Shown here one piece after another: positions 34,023 to 43,508 of a DNA stretch of 64,000 nt. Origin of the DNA: Bradyrhizobium xenonodulans (GTDB lineage: Bacteria; Pseudomonadota; Alphaproteobacteria; Rhizobiales; Xanthobacteraceae); NCBI RefSeq assembly GCF_027594865.1, contig NZ_CP089391.1:6602501-6666500 (forward strand), in the 5' to 3' direction. Numbering within the stretch: position 1 is the stretch's first letter; each line of letters starts with the position of its first letter. The translations under genes and the position numbers were made by a program. The notes beneath the pieces were generated by a model. That model saw only the letters and a program-made list of their open reading frames with translations, had not been told where the DNA came from and did no database searches.

Positions 34023-35150
34023 TTATGCCTTCGGCTGGAAGTTCGGGTGGATCACGGCGCCGTCCTTGGTCAGCGCGGTCGCCTTGACGAGTTCATCGTC
34101 CCAGTTCACGGCGAGCTTCTTCTCATTCTTGTCGACCATGGTCTCGATGAAGGAGAACAGATTGCGTGCGTACAGGCTCGAGGCCGAGGCCGCGACGCGG
34201 CCGGCGACATTGGTGTAGCCGACGATCTTGATGCCATCGAGGTCGACGACTTCGCCGGCTTTGGCGCCCTCGACATTGCCGCCGCGCTCGACGGCGAGAT
34301 CGACCAGCACCGAACCCGGCTTCATCGACTTGACCATCTCGCCAGAGACGAGCTTCGGCGCCGGCCGGCCCGGGATCAGCGCGGTCGTGATCACGATATC
34401 CTGCTTCTTGATGTGCTCGGCGGTGAGCGCGGCCTGCTTGGCCTGGTACTCTTTCGACATTTCCTTGGCGTAGCCGCCGGCGGTCTGCGCGTTCTTGAAC
34501 TCCTCGTCCTCGACGGCGAGGAACTTCGCACCGAGCGATTCGACCTGCTCTTTCGTCGCGGGCCGCACGTCGGTCGCAGTGACGATGGCGCCGAGACGGC
34601 GCGCGGTCGCGATCGCCTGGAGACCGGCGACGCCGACGCCCATCACGAAAACTTTCGCGGCGGGCACGGTGCCGGCTGCGGTCATCATCATCGGGAAGGC
34701 GCGGCCGAAGGCCTCGGCACCCTCAATCACGGCGCGGTAGCCGGCAAGGTTCGCCTGCGAGGACAGCACGTCCATCACCTGCGCACGGGTGATGCGCGGC
34801 ATCAGCTCCATCGCGAAGGCGGAGACGCCGGCATCGGCGATCGTCTTCAGCGCTGCTTCGTTGCCGTAAGGATCCATGATGGCGATGACGAGCGCGCCAC
34901 GCTTGTACTGCGCGAGCTCGGACGCCTCGGGGCGCTTCACCTTGATGATGATGTCCGCATCCTTCAGCGCGTCGGCGCTCACGGTGGCGCCCACGGCGGT
35001 GAATTCGGAATCCGGCAGGCCCGACTTGAGGCCGGCGCCCGGCTCGACCGCGATCTCGGCGCCCAGCGCCTTGAATTTCTTCACCGTATCGGGCGAAGCG
35101 GCGACACGCGGCTCCGACGGATCGATTTCCTTGGCAACGGCGATCTTCAT
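34023..35150 (-). CDS. pntAA: transhydrogenase subunit alpha part 1 (NAD-binding)
   Basis: 375 residues, the soluble NAD(H)-binding domain I, related to alanine dehydrogenase. Starts MKIAVAKEIDPSEPRVAASPDTVKKF; the NAD fold shows VMGVGVAGLQAIATARRLGAIVTATDVR, and the mobile loop and QDIVITTALIPGRPAPKLVS region are present. First gene of pntAA-pntAB-pntB, with GGAGG 5 bases before the ATG. The cytochrome oxidase subunit IV gene lies 139 bases upstream on the same strand. Confidence 0.97.
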   Translation of the reverse strand: MKIAVAKEIDPSEPRVAASPDTVKKFKALGAEIAVEPGAGLKSGLPDSEFTAVGATVSADALKDADIIIKVKRPEASELAQYKRGALVIAIMDPYGNEAALKTIADAGVSAFAMELMPRITRAQVMDVLSSQANLAGYRAVIEGAEAFGRAFPMMMTAAGTVPAAKVFVMGVGVAGLQAIATARRLGAIVTATDVRPATKEQVESLGAKFLAVEDEEFKNAQTAGGYAKEMSKEYQAKQAALTAEHIKKQDIVITTALIPGRPAPKLVSGEMVKSMKPGSVLVDLAVERGGNVEGAKAGEVVDLDGIKIVGYTNVAGRVAASASSLYARNLFSFIETMVDKNEKKLAVNWDDELVKATALTKDGAVIHPNFQPKA

Positions 35151-35289
35151 AGGTCCTCCGGCGGCGCGAAACAGCGCGCACGCAAAACTAAGCGTTACTC
35201 CCGCGGCGTTCGATTACCGGTTTTGGCACCGGCTTGGATGCAAATATTCTGGGCAGCTGCTGCCGCTGGCGTGTGCAGCCGCCGACAGA

Positions 35290-35442
35290 TCAGGTCAGGA
35301 AGATCGCCATCAGGATCACGATGAGCGCGACCGAGGCCGTGCCGTACTTCACCAGCTTGATGAAGCCCTCATAGGTCTGCTCGTGGGCAACGTAGTCGTT
35401 GCCGTCGGCGGTGGTGTACGCCACTTCGCTATGGTCAGCCAT
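35290..35442 (-). CDS. aa3-type cytochrome c oxidase subunit IV (bacterial)
   Basis: 50 residues: a short soluble start (MADHSEVAYTTADGNDY) and one C-terminal helix (TASVALIVILMAIFLT). It matches the small subunit IV of bacterial aa3 oxidases. The ATG at 35442 has GGGGA 8 bases upstream. The main oxidase genes (ctaCDE) are not in the window, so this subunit is encoded apart from its complex, upstream of the transhydrogenase operon. This location recurs, to my knowledge, in related genomes. Confidence 0.85.
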   Translation of the reverse strand: MADHSEVAYTTADGNDYVAHEQTYEGFIKLVKYGTASVALIVILMAIFLT

Positions 35443-35573
35443 GTATTGTCCCCAGTCGAAAGTCGAATTCTTGGGCTGGGATACCGCAAACTTTCGGGCA
35501 GGGCAACGGCAGGCAGGCACGGTTTTGCCGCAAATCAGGTCATTTGGAATTCCGATTGCCGCGAATGGGGGAA

Positions 35574-36266
35574 TCACGGCGAGCGCGAGCGTTCGATCCC
35601 GCTGAGCAGGATTTCGAGACCTGTCTCGAACGTGGCCTGAAAATGCGCCGACCGGAAAAAGGGCGCGGCCGCGGCAAGGTGCTTGAAGCTGGCGACGATG
35701 GTCTCATTGGAGACGGGCTCGGGCGACGAAGGCCCGCTGGCGTAGCCCGCCGTCTCATCCAGGGCCGCCCCCGTGAGGTAGTAGCCGAGCTCGCGAAAAT
35801 AGATCGCTGCCTCGCGGTCGGAGAAGCCGGCGTCACGCAGGATGCCGATGATTCCGTCGATATAGGCGACCCCGGCCTGCGTGTTGAGGCGATGCACTGC
35901 GAAGAACGGGAAGAACGCGGGGTGCTTCAGCGCCATGGCGCGGAAGCCGTGCGCGGCCCGGCGCAGGCGCTCGCGCCAGTCCCATTGCGGCTCCATCGCA
36001 ACCTGTGCCTCCGCGAGCATCAGGTCGACCAGTGCGTCCATCAAATGCGCCTTGCTCGGGAAGTGGTGATAGATGCTCATGGCCTCGCAGCCGAGTTCCT
36101 CGCCCAGTCTGCGCGTCGAGAACCTGGCCAGACCATCGCGATCGACCAGCGTCATCGCGGCGGCCGCAATCCGCTCGCGGGACAGCCCTCTGCCCGTGTC
36201 GCCAGCGGCCCGGCGCTTGCGCTGTGAAGGGGCGGCTTTCCGGCTCGCCCTGGCTTTTCTGGTCAT
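35574..36266 (-). CDS. TetR-family regulator
   Basis: 230 residues. After a basic 28-residue start, the helix-turn-helix is ERIAAAAMTLVDRDGLARFSTRRLGEELGCEAMSIYHHFPSKAHLMDAL. The rest is a helical ligand and dimer domain of the TetR-C type. It is divergent from a fatty-acid-hydroxylase gene with 87 bases between, and a perfect 13-bp palindrome lies in that gap, so it very likely controls that gene and itself. The inducer is presumably a lipid or hydrophobic compound; this is inference. Confidence 0.9.
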   Translation of the reverse strand: MTRKARASRKAAPSQRKRRAAGDTGRGLSRERIAAAAMTLVDRDGLARFSTRRLGEELGCEAMSIYHHFPSKAHLMDALVDLMLAEAQVAMEPQWDWRERLRRAAHGFRAMALKHPAFFPFFAVHRLNTQAGVAYIDGIIGILRDAGFSDREAAIYFRELGYYLTGAALDETAGYASGPSSPEPVSNETIVASFKHLAAAAPFFRSAHFQATFETGLEILLSGIERSRSP

Positions 36267-36286
36267 GACATCCGAATCGATCCCGC

Positions 36287-36341
36287 TTGCAACCTTACAC
36301 CGGAAGGCTGTATCGTGAAGTCTGACTTACACTGTAAGGTT
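36287..36341 (+). promoter_or_regulatory. TetR-type operator and promoter of the hydroxylase gene
   Basis: A perfect palindrome CTTACA-C-TGTAAG (36326-36338), and a wider pair AACCTTACA (36291-36299) / TGTAAGGTT (36333-36341). A possible promoter has -35 TTGCAA (36287-36292) and -10 TATCGT (36311-36316), which would place the start of transcription at the palindrome. The half-site CTTACA occurs twice in direct orientation. Confidence 0.6.
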
Positions 36342-36353
36342 GGAGCTGAGGCG

Positions 36354-37136
36354 ATGTCCGCAATTGACCTGTTCGGCCTGCTGGTGCCGGTCACCTATCT
36401 GGCGATGCTGGGAATCGAGCGCCTGATTCCGGCGCGGCATTTTCCTGACATTCCCTATTGGCGGCTCAGGGGCTTCTGCTTCCTGACGGTGCAGGGCCTG
36501 TTGGCCACGTTGACCCCGCTACTGCTTCCGGAAGCGTGGCTGGAGCGGCACCGGTTGATGGACCTCACCGGCCTCGGCGTCGCTGGCGGCGCGGCGCTGG
36601 GCTATGCCGTGCTGTCACTGGTCAATTACGGATGGCATCGCAGCGCGCACACATTCCCCCTGATGTGGCGGCTGTTCCACCAGATCCATCACAGTCCCCA
36701 GCGCATGGACATGTCGGGCGCGGCGCTCTTCCATCCGCTCGAGACGATCGCGTTCTTCATGATCGCATCGGTGATCACGACGCTGGTGCTCGGGCTCGAT
36801 CCGGTCGCAGCCGCCGCGACCGGCTACATCGCCGCCTTCTACGGCTATTTCCAGCACATGAATGTCCGCACGCCGCAATGGCTCGGCTACATCATCCAGC
36901 GGCCGGAGGCGCACTGCGTCCACCATCAGCGTGACGTGCACGCCTTCAACTATGGCGACCTGCCGATCTGGGACATGCTGTTCGGCACCTTCCGCAATCC
37001 GGCAAGCTTCGAGGGCGCGGTCGGGTTCGAGCAGCCCGCGACCGACCGTTTCGGCGCGATGCTGGGCTTCGTCGACGTGAATGAGCCCGTGGCCGGGCAG
37101 AACAGCCTCGGTCGCGGCCCCACCTCGACCGGCTAA
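36354..37136 (+). CDS. fatty acid hydroxylase / sterol desaturase family protein
   Basis: 260 residues with about four helices. It carries the histidine motifs of the family: HRSAH, HQIHHS and HCVHHQRDVH, which hold a di-iron centre in the inner membrane. Such enzymes hydroxylate or desaturate lipids using O2. In bacteria substrates include fatty acids, carotenoids and possibly hopanoids; Bradyrhizobium is rich in hopanoids, but no link can be read from the sequence. ATG 36354 with GGAG 9 bases upstream. Controlled by the divergent TetR gene, as inferred from the operator. Confidence 0.88.
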   Translation: MSAIDLFGLLVPVTYLAMLGIERLIPARHFPDIPYWRLRGFCFLTVQGLLATLTPLLLPEAWLERHRLMDLTGLGVAGGAALGYAVLSLVNYGWHRSAHTFPLMWRLFHQIHHSPQRMDMSGAALFHPLETIAFFMIASVITTLVLGLDPVAAAATGYIAAFYGYFQHMNVRTPQWLGYIIQRPEAHCVHHQRDVHAFNYGDLPIWDMLFGTFRNPASFEGAVGFEQPATDRFGAMLGFVDVNEPVAGQNSLGRGPTSTG

Positions 37137-37158
37137 GGCGAAGCGTCGACCCGCCCGC

Positions 37159-39066
37159 TCAGCCCATCGCCTCCAGCTCGTCGATCATCCCGGCGATGAC
37201 CGAGAGACCGCCGTCCCAGAATCTGGGATCCTTGGCATCGAGCCCGAACGGCCGCAGCAGCTCGGAATAGTGCTTGGTGCCACCGGCGGCGAGCATGTCG
37301 AGATAGCGTTCGGCAAAGCCCTGGGCCGCGTTCTCATAGACGGCGTAGAGCGAGTTCACGAGGCAATCGCCGAACGCGTAAGCATAGACGTAGAACGGCG
37401 AATGGATGAAGTGCGGGATGTACATCCAGTAGCTCTCGTAGCCCGCCTTGATCTCGATCGCCGGCCCCAGGCTCTCGCCCTGCACCGAGAGCCAGATCTC
37501 GCCGAGCCGCGTCGCGGTGAGCTCGCCGTTCTTGCGCTCGGTGTGGACCGCGCGCTCGAACGAATAGAACGCGATCTGGCGCACCACAGTGTTGATCATG
37601 TCCTCGACCTTGCCGGCGAGCAGCGCCTGACGCTGCTTTGCGCTCTTGGTCTGCGCCAGCAGGCGCCGGAAGGTCAGCATCTCGCCGAACACGCTCGCGG
37701 TCTCGGCCAGCGTCAGCGGCGTCGGCGCCATCAGCGCTCCATTTTTGGCCGCCAGCACCTGGTGCACGCCGTGGCCGAGCTCGTGCGCGAGCGTCATCAC
37801 GTCGCGCGGCTTGCCCTGGTAGTTCATCAGCACATAAGGGTGCGCCGACGGCGTGGTCGGATGCGAGAACGCGCCCGGCGCCTTGCCCGGACGCACCGGC
37901 GCGTCGATCCAGCGGTCGGTGAAGAAACGCTCGGCGATATCGGCCATTTTGGGCGAGAAGCCGCGATAGGCCGTCAGCACCATGGTCCTCGCATCGGGCC
38001 AGCCGATGACGTCAGTCGCCGCAAAGGGCAGCGGCGCGTTGCGGTCCCAATAGGCCAGACGCTTCTTGCCGAACCACTTCGCCTTCAGCGCGTAGTAGCG
38101 GTGCGACAGCTTTGGATAGGCCGCACGCACCGAGGCGACCAGCGCATCCACCACCTCGCGCTCGACGCGGTTGTTCAGATGGCGGGAGTCCGCGACATCC
38201 TGAAAACCGCGCCAGCGGTCGGAGATGTCCTTGTCCTTGGCGAGCGTGTTGGTGATCAGCGCGAAGGTGCGCTCATTGGCCTTGAAGGTTTTCGCCAGCG
38301 CTTCAGCCGCGGTCTTGCGCTTGGCGCCGTCGCGGTCCTGCAGCAGATTGAGCGTCGGCTCGATCGCGAGCTCTTTTGCGCCGACCTTGAACCGCAGGCT
38401 CGAAATGGTCTGGTCGAACAGCCGGTTGAAGGCGGAATAGCCGGTCTGCGCCTTCTCCAGGAAAAGCTGCTCGAGCTTGTCGTCGAGCTGGTACGGCTTC
38501 TCCTTGCGCAAATCCTCGATCCAGGGGCGGTAATGCGCGAGCTCGGGAGCCTGCATCGCGCGGTTCAAAATATCGTCATCGATCCGGTTGAGCTCGAGCG
38601 CGAAGAACAGGAGATGCGTGGACGCCGCCGTCAGCCGCTCGGAAACGTCGCCGTAAAACTTTGAAATCGCAGGGTCCACGCTGTCTCCGGCATGGACCAG
38701 ACCGGCATAGGAGCCGAGACGGCCGGCGAGATCGTCGATCGCCTCATAGCGTCGCACGGCTCCCGCGAGCCATTTTCCGCCATCTTCGTTTGCTGTTCCT
38801 GTCGCGAGCTTGCCCTTGTAGTCCGTCTCGAACGCGACGCAATCGGCATCCATCTTGTCGAGATCGCGCGCCACTTCCGGCGAATCGATCCCGGAATAGA
38901 GGTCGGCGAGGTTCCACTCGGGAAGCTTGCCGGTCTTGCTCGCAGGTTTGGAGGACTTTGCCTTGACGACGGATTTCTTGGCGGCGGATTTTTTGGCAGC
39001 CGATTTGTTGGTCGCGGGCTTGCGGAGAGCGGTCTTCTTAAGTGCAGGCTTGGAGCGCGAATTCAT
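37159..39066 (-). CDS. pepF: M3-family oligoendopeptidase F
   Basis: 635 residues. The zinc motif HELGH is at about residues 428-432 (MTLAHELGHGVHQ), with the third ligand expected in the following helix. PepF cuts peptides of about 7-17 residues in the cytoplasm. The first 50 residues are a Lys/Ala/Ser-rich extension with repeats of KKSAAKKS type, ahead of the normal start near LPEWNLADLYSG. That extension is either a disordered tail or a sign that translation starts later; no ATG lies between to decide. Convergent with the hydroxylase gene. Confidence 0.92.
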   Translation of the reverse strand: MNSRSKPALKKTALRKPATNKSAAKKSAAKKSVVKAKSSKPASKTGKLPEWNLADLYSGIDSPEVARDLDKMDADCVAFETDYKGKLATGTANEDGGKWLAGAVRRYEAIDDLAGRLGSYAGLVHAGDSVDPAISKFYGDVSERLTAASTHLLFFALELNRIDDDILNRAMQAPELAHYRPWIEDLRKEKPYQLDDKLEQLFLEKAQTGYSAFNRLFDQTISSLRFKVGAKELAIEPTLNLLQDRDGAKRKTAAEALAKTFKANERTFALITNTLAKDKDISDRWRGFQDVADSRHLNNRVEREVVDALVASVRAAYPKLSHRYYALKAKWFGKKRLAYWDRNAPLPFAATDVIGWPDARTMVLTAYRGFSPKMADIAERFFTDRWIDAPVRPGKAPGAFSHPTTPSAHPYVLMNYQGKPRDVMTLAHELGHGVHQVLAAKNGALMAPTPLTLAETASVFGEMLTFRRLLAQTKSAKQRQALLAGKVEDMINTVVRQIAFYSFERAVHTERKNGELTATRLGEIWLSVQGESLGPAIEIKAGYESYWMYIPHFIHSPFYVYAYAFGDCLVNSLYAVYENAAQGFAERYLDMLAAGGTKHYSELLRPFGLDAKDPRFWDGGLSVIAGMIDELEAMG

Positions 39067-39193
39067 TGTGTGGGAAACCTGTGTTCAACAAGCGCGACGG
39101 CGGGCGGGGGCATCAAGGTTTAAGAGTGCGTTAATCGGCTTCGGCCAGAGTGCCCCGATTCGAGACAGATAGTAGTAGCGTGCGGGGAACACC

Positions 39194-40690
39194 ATGGCTG
39201 CCAGTATTTTGATCGCCGACGACGACGCTGTAGCCCGCCGGCTGGTCGAGAACATGGTGCAGAAATGCGGCTATGAGACGATCCTCGTGGACTCCGGCGA
39301 CGCCGCGATCGCCACCCTCACCGCCCCCGACGCACCGGCGATCGACGCCGTCATTCTCGATCTCGTCATGCCGGGCCTCGACGGCATGGGCGTGCTGGCG
39401 AAAATCCGCGAAGCCGGCCTCAGCGTCCCCGTCATCGTGCAGACCGCCCATGGCGGCATCGACAACGTCATCTCGGCGATGCGCGCGGGCGCGGCCGATT
39501 TCGTCGTCAAGCCGGTCGGCGTGGAGCGGCTCCAGGTCTGCCTTCGCAACGCGCTCAACGCCTCCGCGCTCAAGGGCGAATTGCAGCGCATCCGTCACAG
39601 CCGCGAGGGCCGGCTGACCTTCTCCGACATCATCACGCGCTCCGAAGCGATGGCCGGCGTGATGCGCGCCGCACAGAAGGCGGCGGGCTCCTCGATCCCC
39701 GTCCTGATCGAGGGCGAGTCCGGCGTCGGCAAGGAGATGTTCGCCCGCGCCATCCATGGCAGCGGCGAGCGCAAGGCCAAGCCGTTCGTTGCGGTCAATT
39801 GCGGCGCGATCCCCGACAACCTCGTCGAGTCCATCCTGTTCGGTCACGAGAAAGGCGCCTTCACCGGCGCCACCGAGCGGCACACCGGCAAGTTCGTCGA
39901 GGCCCATGGCGGCACGCTGTTTCTGGACGAGGTCAGCGAACTGCCGCTGACGGCGCAGGTCAAGCTGCTGCGCGCGCTTCAGGAAGGCGCGGTCGAGGCC
40001 GTCGGCGGGCGGAAGCCGTTGAAGGTCGATGTCCGCATCATCTCCGCAACCAATCGCAGGCTGCTGGAGCGGGTGAAGCAGGGGCACTTCCGGGAAGACC
40101 TGTTCTACCGCCTGCACGTGCTGCCGCTGACGATCCCCTCGCTGCGGGCCCGGCGCGAGGACATCCCGCACTTGCTGCGGCATTTCCTGGCGCGCTTTGC
40201 CGCCGAGGAGAACCGCCCGATCACCGGCATCAGCGGCGATGCCGTGGCGCACCTCGCCCAGCTCGAATGGCCCGGCAACATCCGCCAGCTTGAAAACGCG
40301 ATCTACCGCGCGGTGGTGATGAGTGACGGCGACCAGCTTGGCCTTGCCGACTTCCCCCTGCTCACCTCGCAGCCCCATCACGCGACAGACATCCCGACCG
40401 CGCCGCTGATGCTCGAGCCGATCGCCGCGCCCTCCGTGGTGTCGGGTGGTGAAATACCGATCGCACCGCTCCCCCTGGCGGGGTCCCTCTCCATGCTGAC
40501 CCCGACCGGCGACGTCCGCCCGCTGGAGGACATGGAGAACGAGATCATCCGTTTCGCGATCTCGCATTACCGCGGACAGATGTCCGAGGTTGCCCGCCGC
40601 CTCAAAATCGGCCGCTCCACCCTCTACCGCAAACTCGACGAAGCCGGGGTTCCCGGACATGGCGGCAAAAGCGGTGAGGAGACGCATTGA
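39194..40690 (+). CDS. sigma-54-dependent response regulator (NtrC family)
   Basis: 498 residues in three parts. A receiver domain (1-125) has the phosphorylation Asp at about residue 56 (VILDLVMPG). An AAA+ domain (about 145-390) has Walker A GESGVGKE and the sigma-54 contact loop GAFTGA. The C-terminal Fis-type helix-turn-helix (about 445-490) is [19 protein letters not shown]. It should activate RpoN-dependent promoters when phosphorylated. No histidine kinase gene is adjacent, so it is an orphan here, and its targets are unknown. ATG at 39194 with GGGGAA 5 bases upstream. Confidence 0.93.
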   Translation: MAASILIADDDAVARRLVENMVQKCGYETILVDSGDAAIATLTAPDAPAIDAVILDLVMPGLDGMGVLAKIREAGLSVPVIVQTAHGGIDNVISAMRAGAADFVVKPVGVERLQVCLRNALNASALKGELQRIRHSREGRLTFSDIITRSEAMAGVMRAAQKAAGSSIPVLIEGESGVGKEMFARAIHGSGERKAKPFVAVNCGAIPDNLVESILFGHEKGAFTGATERHTGKFVEAHGGTLFLDEVSELPLTAQVKLLRALQEGAVEAVGGRKPLKVDVRIISATNRRLLERVKQGHFREDLFYRLHVLPLTIPSLRARREDIPHLLRHFLARFAAEENRPITGISGDAVAHLAQLEWPGNIRQLENAIYRAVVMSDGDQLGLADFPLLTSQPHHATDIPTAPLMLEPIAAPSVVSGGEIPIAPLPLAGSLSMLTPTGDVRPLEDMENEIIRFAISHYRGQMSEVARRLKIGRSTLYRKLDEAGVPGHGGKSGEETH

Positions 40691-41037
40691 GCCTCGTGCG
40701 AACGGAGGTTCTCGCGGCGCTGCGATGAGGCCGCAAGCCCTTCGCATCACGGCAAAATTTGGCCGCGACATGAACCGTGACTTGGAAGTGACAGACACAG
40801 GGAAAAGCGCGAGGCAGAGGCGCACAATCCGTTGCAAACAGGCTTCCTTGAAGTCAGTTTGTCGTGAGTTGTCCCGGGTAGCGCTGGCTGCAAAATCGGG
40901 GCCTGTATATCGTCTCGCGTAAGAATCGTTGCGTGCGGGCGTGCAACTTTCGAGAGGCCGGCGCGATCTAGCCGAAGCTCAATAGGCGATAACAAAGCTG
41001 TTCCACGAGGGACAGTTCACCCGAGGGGTGCGACACA
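40691..41037. other. 347-base gap before the L,D-transpeptidase gene
   Basis: No convincing gene. Short frames on both strands (e.g. minus 40747-40995) lack ribosome-binding sites. The last 16 bases hold GAGGGG, the ribosome-binding site of the next gene. I see no clear -24/-12 sigma-54 site. Confidence 0.5.
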
Positions 41038-43230
41038 ATGCGTGACTGTTTGAACCACCGTGCAGGCTTTGACCGTGTCTTGATGACGGTCGCGGCGACC
41101 TTCCTCACGGTATCGGCCAGCTCAGCCCTGGCGCAGGATCAGACCCGCAGCAGCGCTGCCGAGCTCGCGATCGAAGCCGCGATCCCGCGCCCCGAGCCCG
41201 CAAACGTCCCGCCCCCGACCGCGTCCGACATCAAGCCCGACACCACCGCCACGGTGCAGGACTCCGCCAAGGAGCCGACGAAGGAACCGGTGAAGGCCGA
41301 AGCGGCACCGGCCGCCGACAAGGTCGAGACCAAGCCGTCCGACGTCGCCACGACGCCCGCCACCGACGCGCCGAAGAACGAAACCGCAAAGACCGAGCCT
41401 GCGAAGACGGAACCTGCCAAGGCCGACACTGCGACCGCAACGCCGGCTGCGCCTGCGGCTCCCGCAGCAGCAGCTCCGGCCGCCGAGCCCGTGAAGGCCG
41501 CGAGCAACGTTCCCGCCGCCGACCAGCCGGTCGCCGACAGACTGAAAGACATCATCGGCGCCAAGACCTCGCGCCATTTCGACCGCAAGAACGAGCGTGC
41601 GGCGATCGAGAAATTCTACGGCGCACGCGATTTCGCGCCGGTCTGGACGCAAGCCGGCGGCCTGACCAATGCTGCCAAGGGCGTGATCGCGCGGCTGAAG
41701 GATGCGGCCTCCGACGGTCTCAACCCGGCTGACTATCCGGTGCCGGACTTCGCCGCCGCCACGACACCCGATGCGCTCGCCGACGCCGAGTTGAAGCTCA
41801 CCGCGAGCATGTTCGACTATGCGCGCCAGGCCCAGAGCGGCCGCATGCACTGGTCGCAGGTCAGCGGCGACATCCTCTATCCCGAGCACCCGACCGATCC
41901 GAGCGAGGTGCTTGCCAAGGTCACGACCGCGGCCGACGCGTCCGCGGCGCTCGACAGCTACAACCCGCCGCAGAAGCTCTACAAGGAGCTGAAGGCCAAG
42001 CTCGCGGAGCTGCGCGGCCAGGGCAACGGCCCGGTGATCGAGATCGCCGATGGTCCGGCACTGAAATACACCCCGGCCGGCAAGAAGCAGGCTGAAATCG
42101 TCGTGGAAGATCCGCGCGTGCCGCAGCTGCGCGCCAAGCTCGGCCTCGCCGAGAATGCCAGCGACACCCGCTACGACGCTGCGGTCGCCGAAGCCGTGCG
42201 CAAATTCCAGAGCGGCGCCGAGATGAAGGCAACAGGCATCCTCGACGACAAGACGGTCAAGGCAATCAACACGCCGAAGCGCGACAAGCAGATCGACGTG
42301 GTGCTGGTGAACATGGAGCGCTGGCGCTGGCTGCCGCGCGACCTCGGCACGCCCTCGCTGGGCGATGCCTATGTCATCCTCAACATTCCCGACTACACGC
42401 TGAAGGTGATGCAGCGCGGCCAGCCGGTCTGGACCACCCGCGTCGTCACCGGCAAGCCGGGCACGCATGCGACCCCGCTGCTCACCGAGACGATGAAGTA
42501 CATCACGGTCAACCCGACCTGGAACGTGCCGCCGTCGATCGTCTACAACGAGTATCTGCCGGCGCTTCAGCAGGACCCGACCGTGCTCCAGCGCATGGGC
42601 CTCAAGCTCGAACAGAACCGCGACGGCTCGGTGCACATCTCGCAGCCGCCCGGTGAGGCCAATGCGCTCGGCCGCATCCGCTTCAACTTCCCGAACAAGT
42701 TCCTGGTCTATCAGCACGACACGCCGGACAAGAACCTGTTCGCCCGCGAAGATCGCGCTTTCAGCCATGGCTGCATGCGGGTGCAGAACCCGGATCAGTA
42801 CGCGAGCGTGCTGCTCAACATCGCGCTGCCGAACGAGAAGTACACGCCGGAGCGCGTGCGCAGCATGTACGGCAAGAGCGAGATCGACCTGAAATTCCCG
42901 ACCCCGATCCCGGTCAACATCACCTATCAGACCGCGTTCGTGGACGATGGCGGCAAGCTGCAATTCCGCAAGGACGTCTATGGCCGCGACGCGACCATGA
43001 TCAACATCCTGAAGAACAGCCGCGGCAAGGACCTCGAGAACGTGGTCGCGCACACCCAGCCGAGCTATTCGCGCCCGGCAACGACGCTGCCCTCGGGCGT
43101 GGCGGTGGCCAACAATGGCGGCTCGTCCGGCCTGAACTTCTTCGAGCGGCTGTTCGGCGGCGGTGCCCCGACCCCGCCACCGGCCCCGGTCGGCCGCCGG
43201 CCGCAGCAGCAGCGGGTGTTCACCCGCTGA
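41038..43230 (+). CDS. L,D-transpeptidase, YcbB (LdtD) type
   Basis: 730 residues. After a signal peptide (cleavage near ASSALAQ) comes a low-complexity Ala/Pro/Lys/Thr region to about residue 165, then a YcbB-type scaffold domain, a peptidoglycan-binding helical domain (about 370-425, KFQSGAEMKATGILDDKTVKAI), and a YkuD catalytic domain. The catalytic motif SHGCMRVQ places the nucleophile at Cys579 with His577. It makes 3-3 cross-links in peptidoglycan, which are abundant in rhizobia. The gene is followed by a strong terminator and then a DUF882 peptidase gene, the same order as ycbB-ycbK (ldtD-mepK) in E. coli. Confidence 0.92.
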   Translation: MRDCLNHRAGFDRVLMTVAATFLTVSASSALAQDQTRSSAAELAIEAAIPRPEPANVPPPTASDIKPDTTATVQDSAKEPTKEPVKAEAAPAADKVETKPSDVATTPATDAPKNETAKTEPAKTEPAKADTATATPAAPAAPAAAAPAAEPVKAASNVPAADQPVADRLKDIIGAKTSRHFDRKNERAAIEKFYGARDFAPVWTQAGGLTNAAKGVIARLKDAASDGLNPADYPVPDFAAATTPDALADAELKLTASMFDYARQAQSGRMHWSQVSGDILYPEHPTDPSEVLAKVTTAADASAALDSYNPPQKLYKELKAKLAELRGQGNGPVIEIADGPALKYTPAGKKQAEIVVEDPRVPQLRAKLGLAENASDTRYDAAVAEAVRKFQSGAEMKATGILDDKTVKAINTPKRDKQIDVVLVNMERWRWLPRDLGTPSLGDAYVILNIPDYTLKVMQRGQPVWTTRVVTGKPGTHATPLLTETMKYITVNPTWNVPPSIVYNEYLPALQQDPTVLQRMGLKLEQNRDGSVHISQPPGEANALGRIRFNFPNKFLVYQHDTPDKNLFAREDRAFSHGCMRVQNPDQYASVLLNIALPNEKYTPERVRSMYGKSEIDLKFPTPIPVNITYQTAFVDDGGKLQFRKDVYGRDATMINILKNSRGKDLENVVAHTQPSYSRPATTLPSGVAVANNGGSSGLNFFERLFGGGAPTPPPAPVGRRPQQQRVFTR

Positions 43231-43325
43231 GCCTGGCTCGGCTCCAGCGCCTCGTTGCGTGAAATTCTGCAATGAAATCAGCGACCCCGTCCCCAGGATG
43301 CGGTCGCTTAACGTTAACCATTCTC

Positions 43326-43356
43326 CGCCCGGCCTCAGGGAGCGGGCGTTTTTTTG
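43326..43356 (+). terminator. rho-independent terminator of the L,D-transpeptidase gene
   Basis: CGCCCG (43326-43331) pairs with CGGGCG (43343-43348), with an inner CCT/AGG pairing, followed by TTTTTTT. Confidence 0.75.
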
Positions 43357-43508
43357 CCACACTCAGGCGTTTAGGATTGCAGCCTGACTTGGTTTGGGGG
43401 CGGGAAGGTCAACCTCGAATTAACCTTCTCGCTTTAATAAAGCGTTCATCCTCTTTCGCGCGCTAACGGGGTTGGCGGGAGAGTCCATTTTGAACGCTCG
43501 TCGACTGG

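Noticed and set aside
40747..40995. Minus-strand frame in the gap before the L,D-transpeptidase gene
   Set aside because: 82 codons without recognisable features or a ribosome-binding site.
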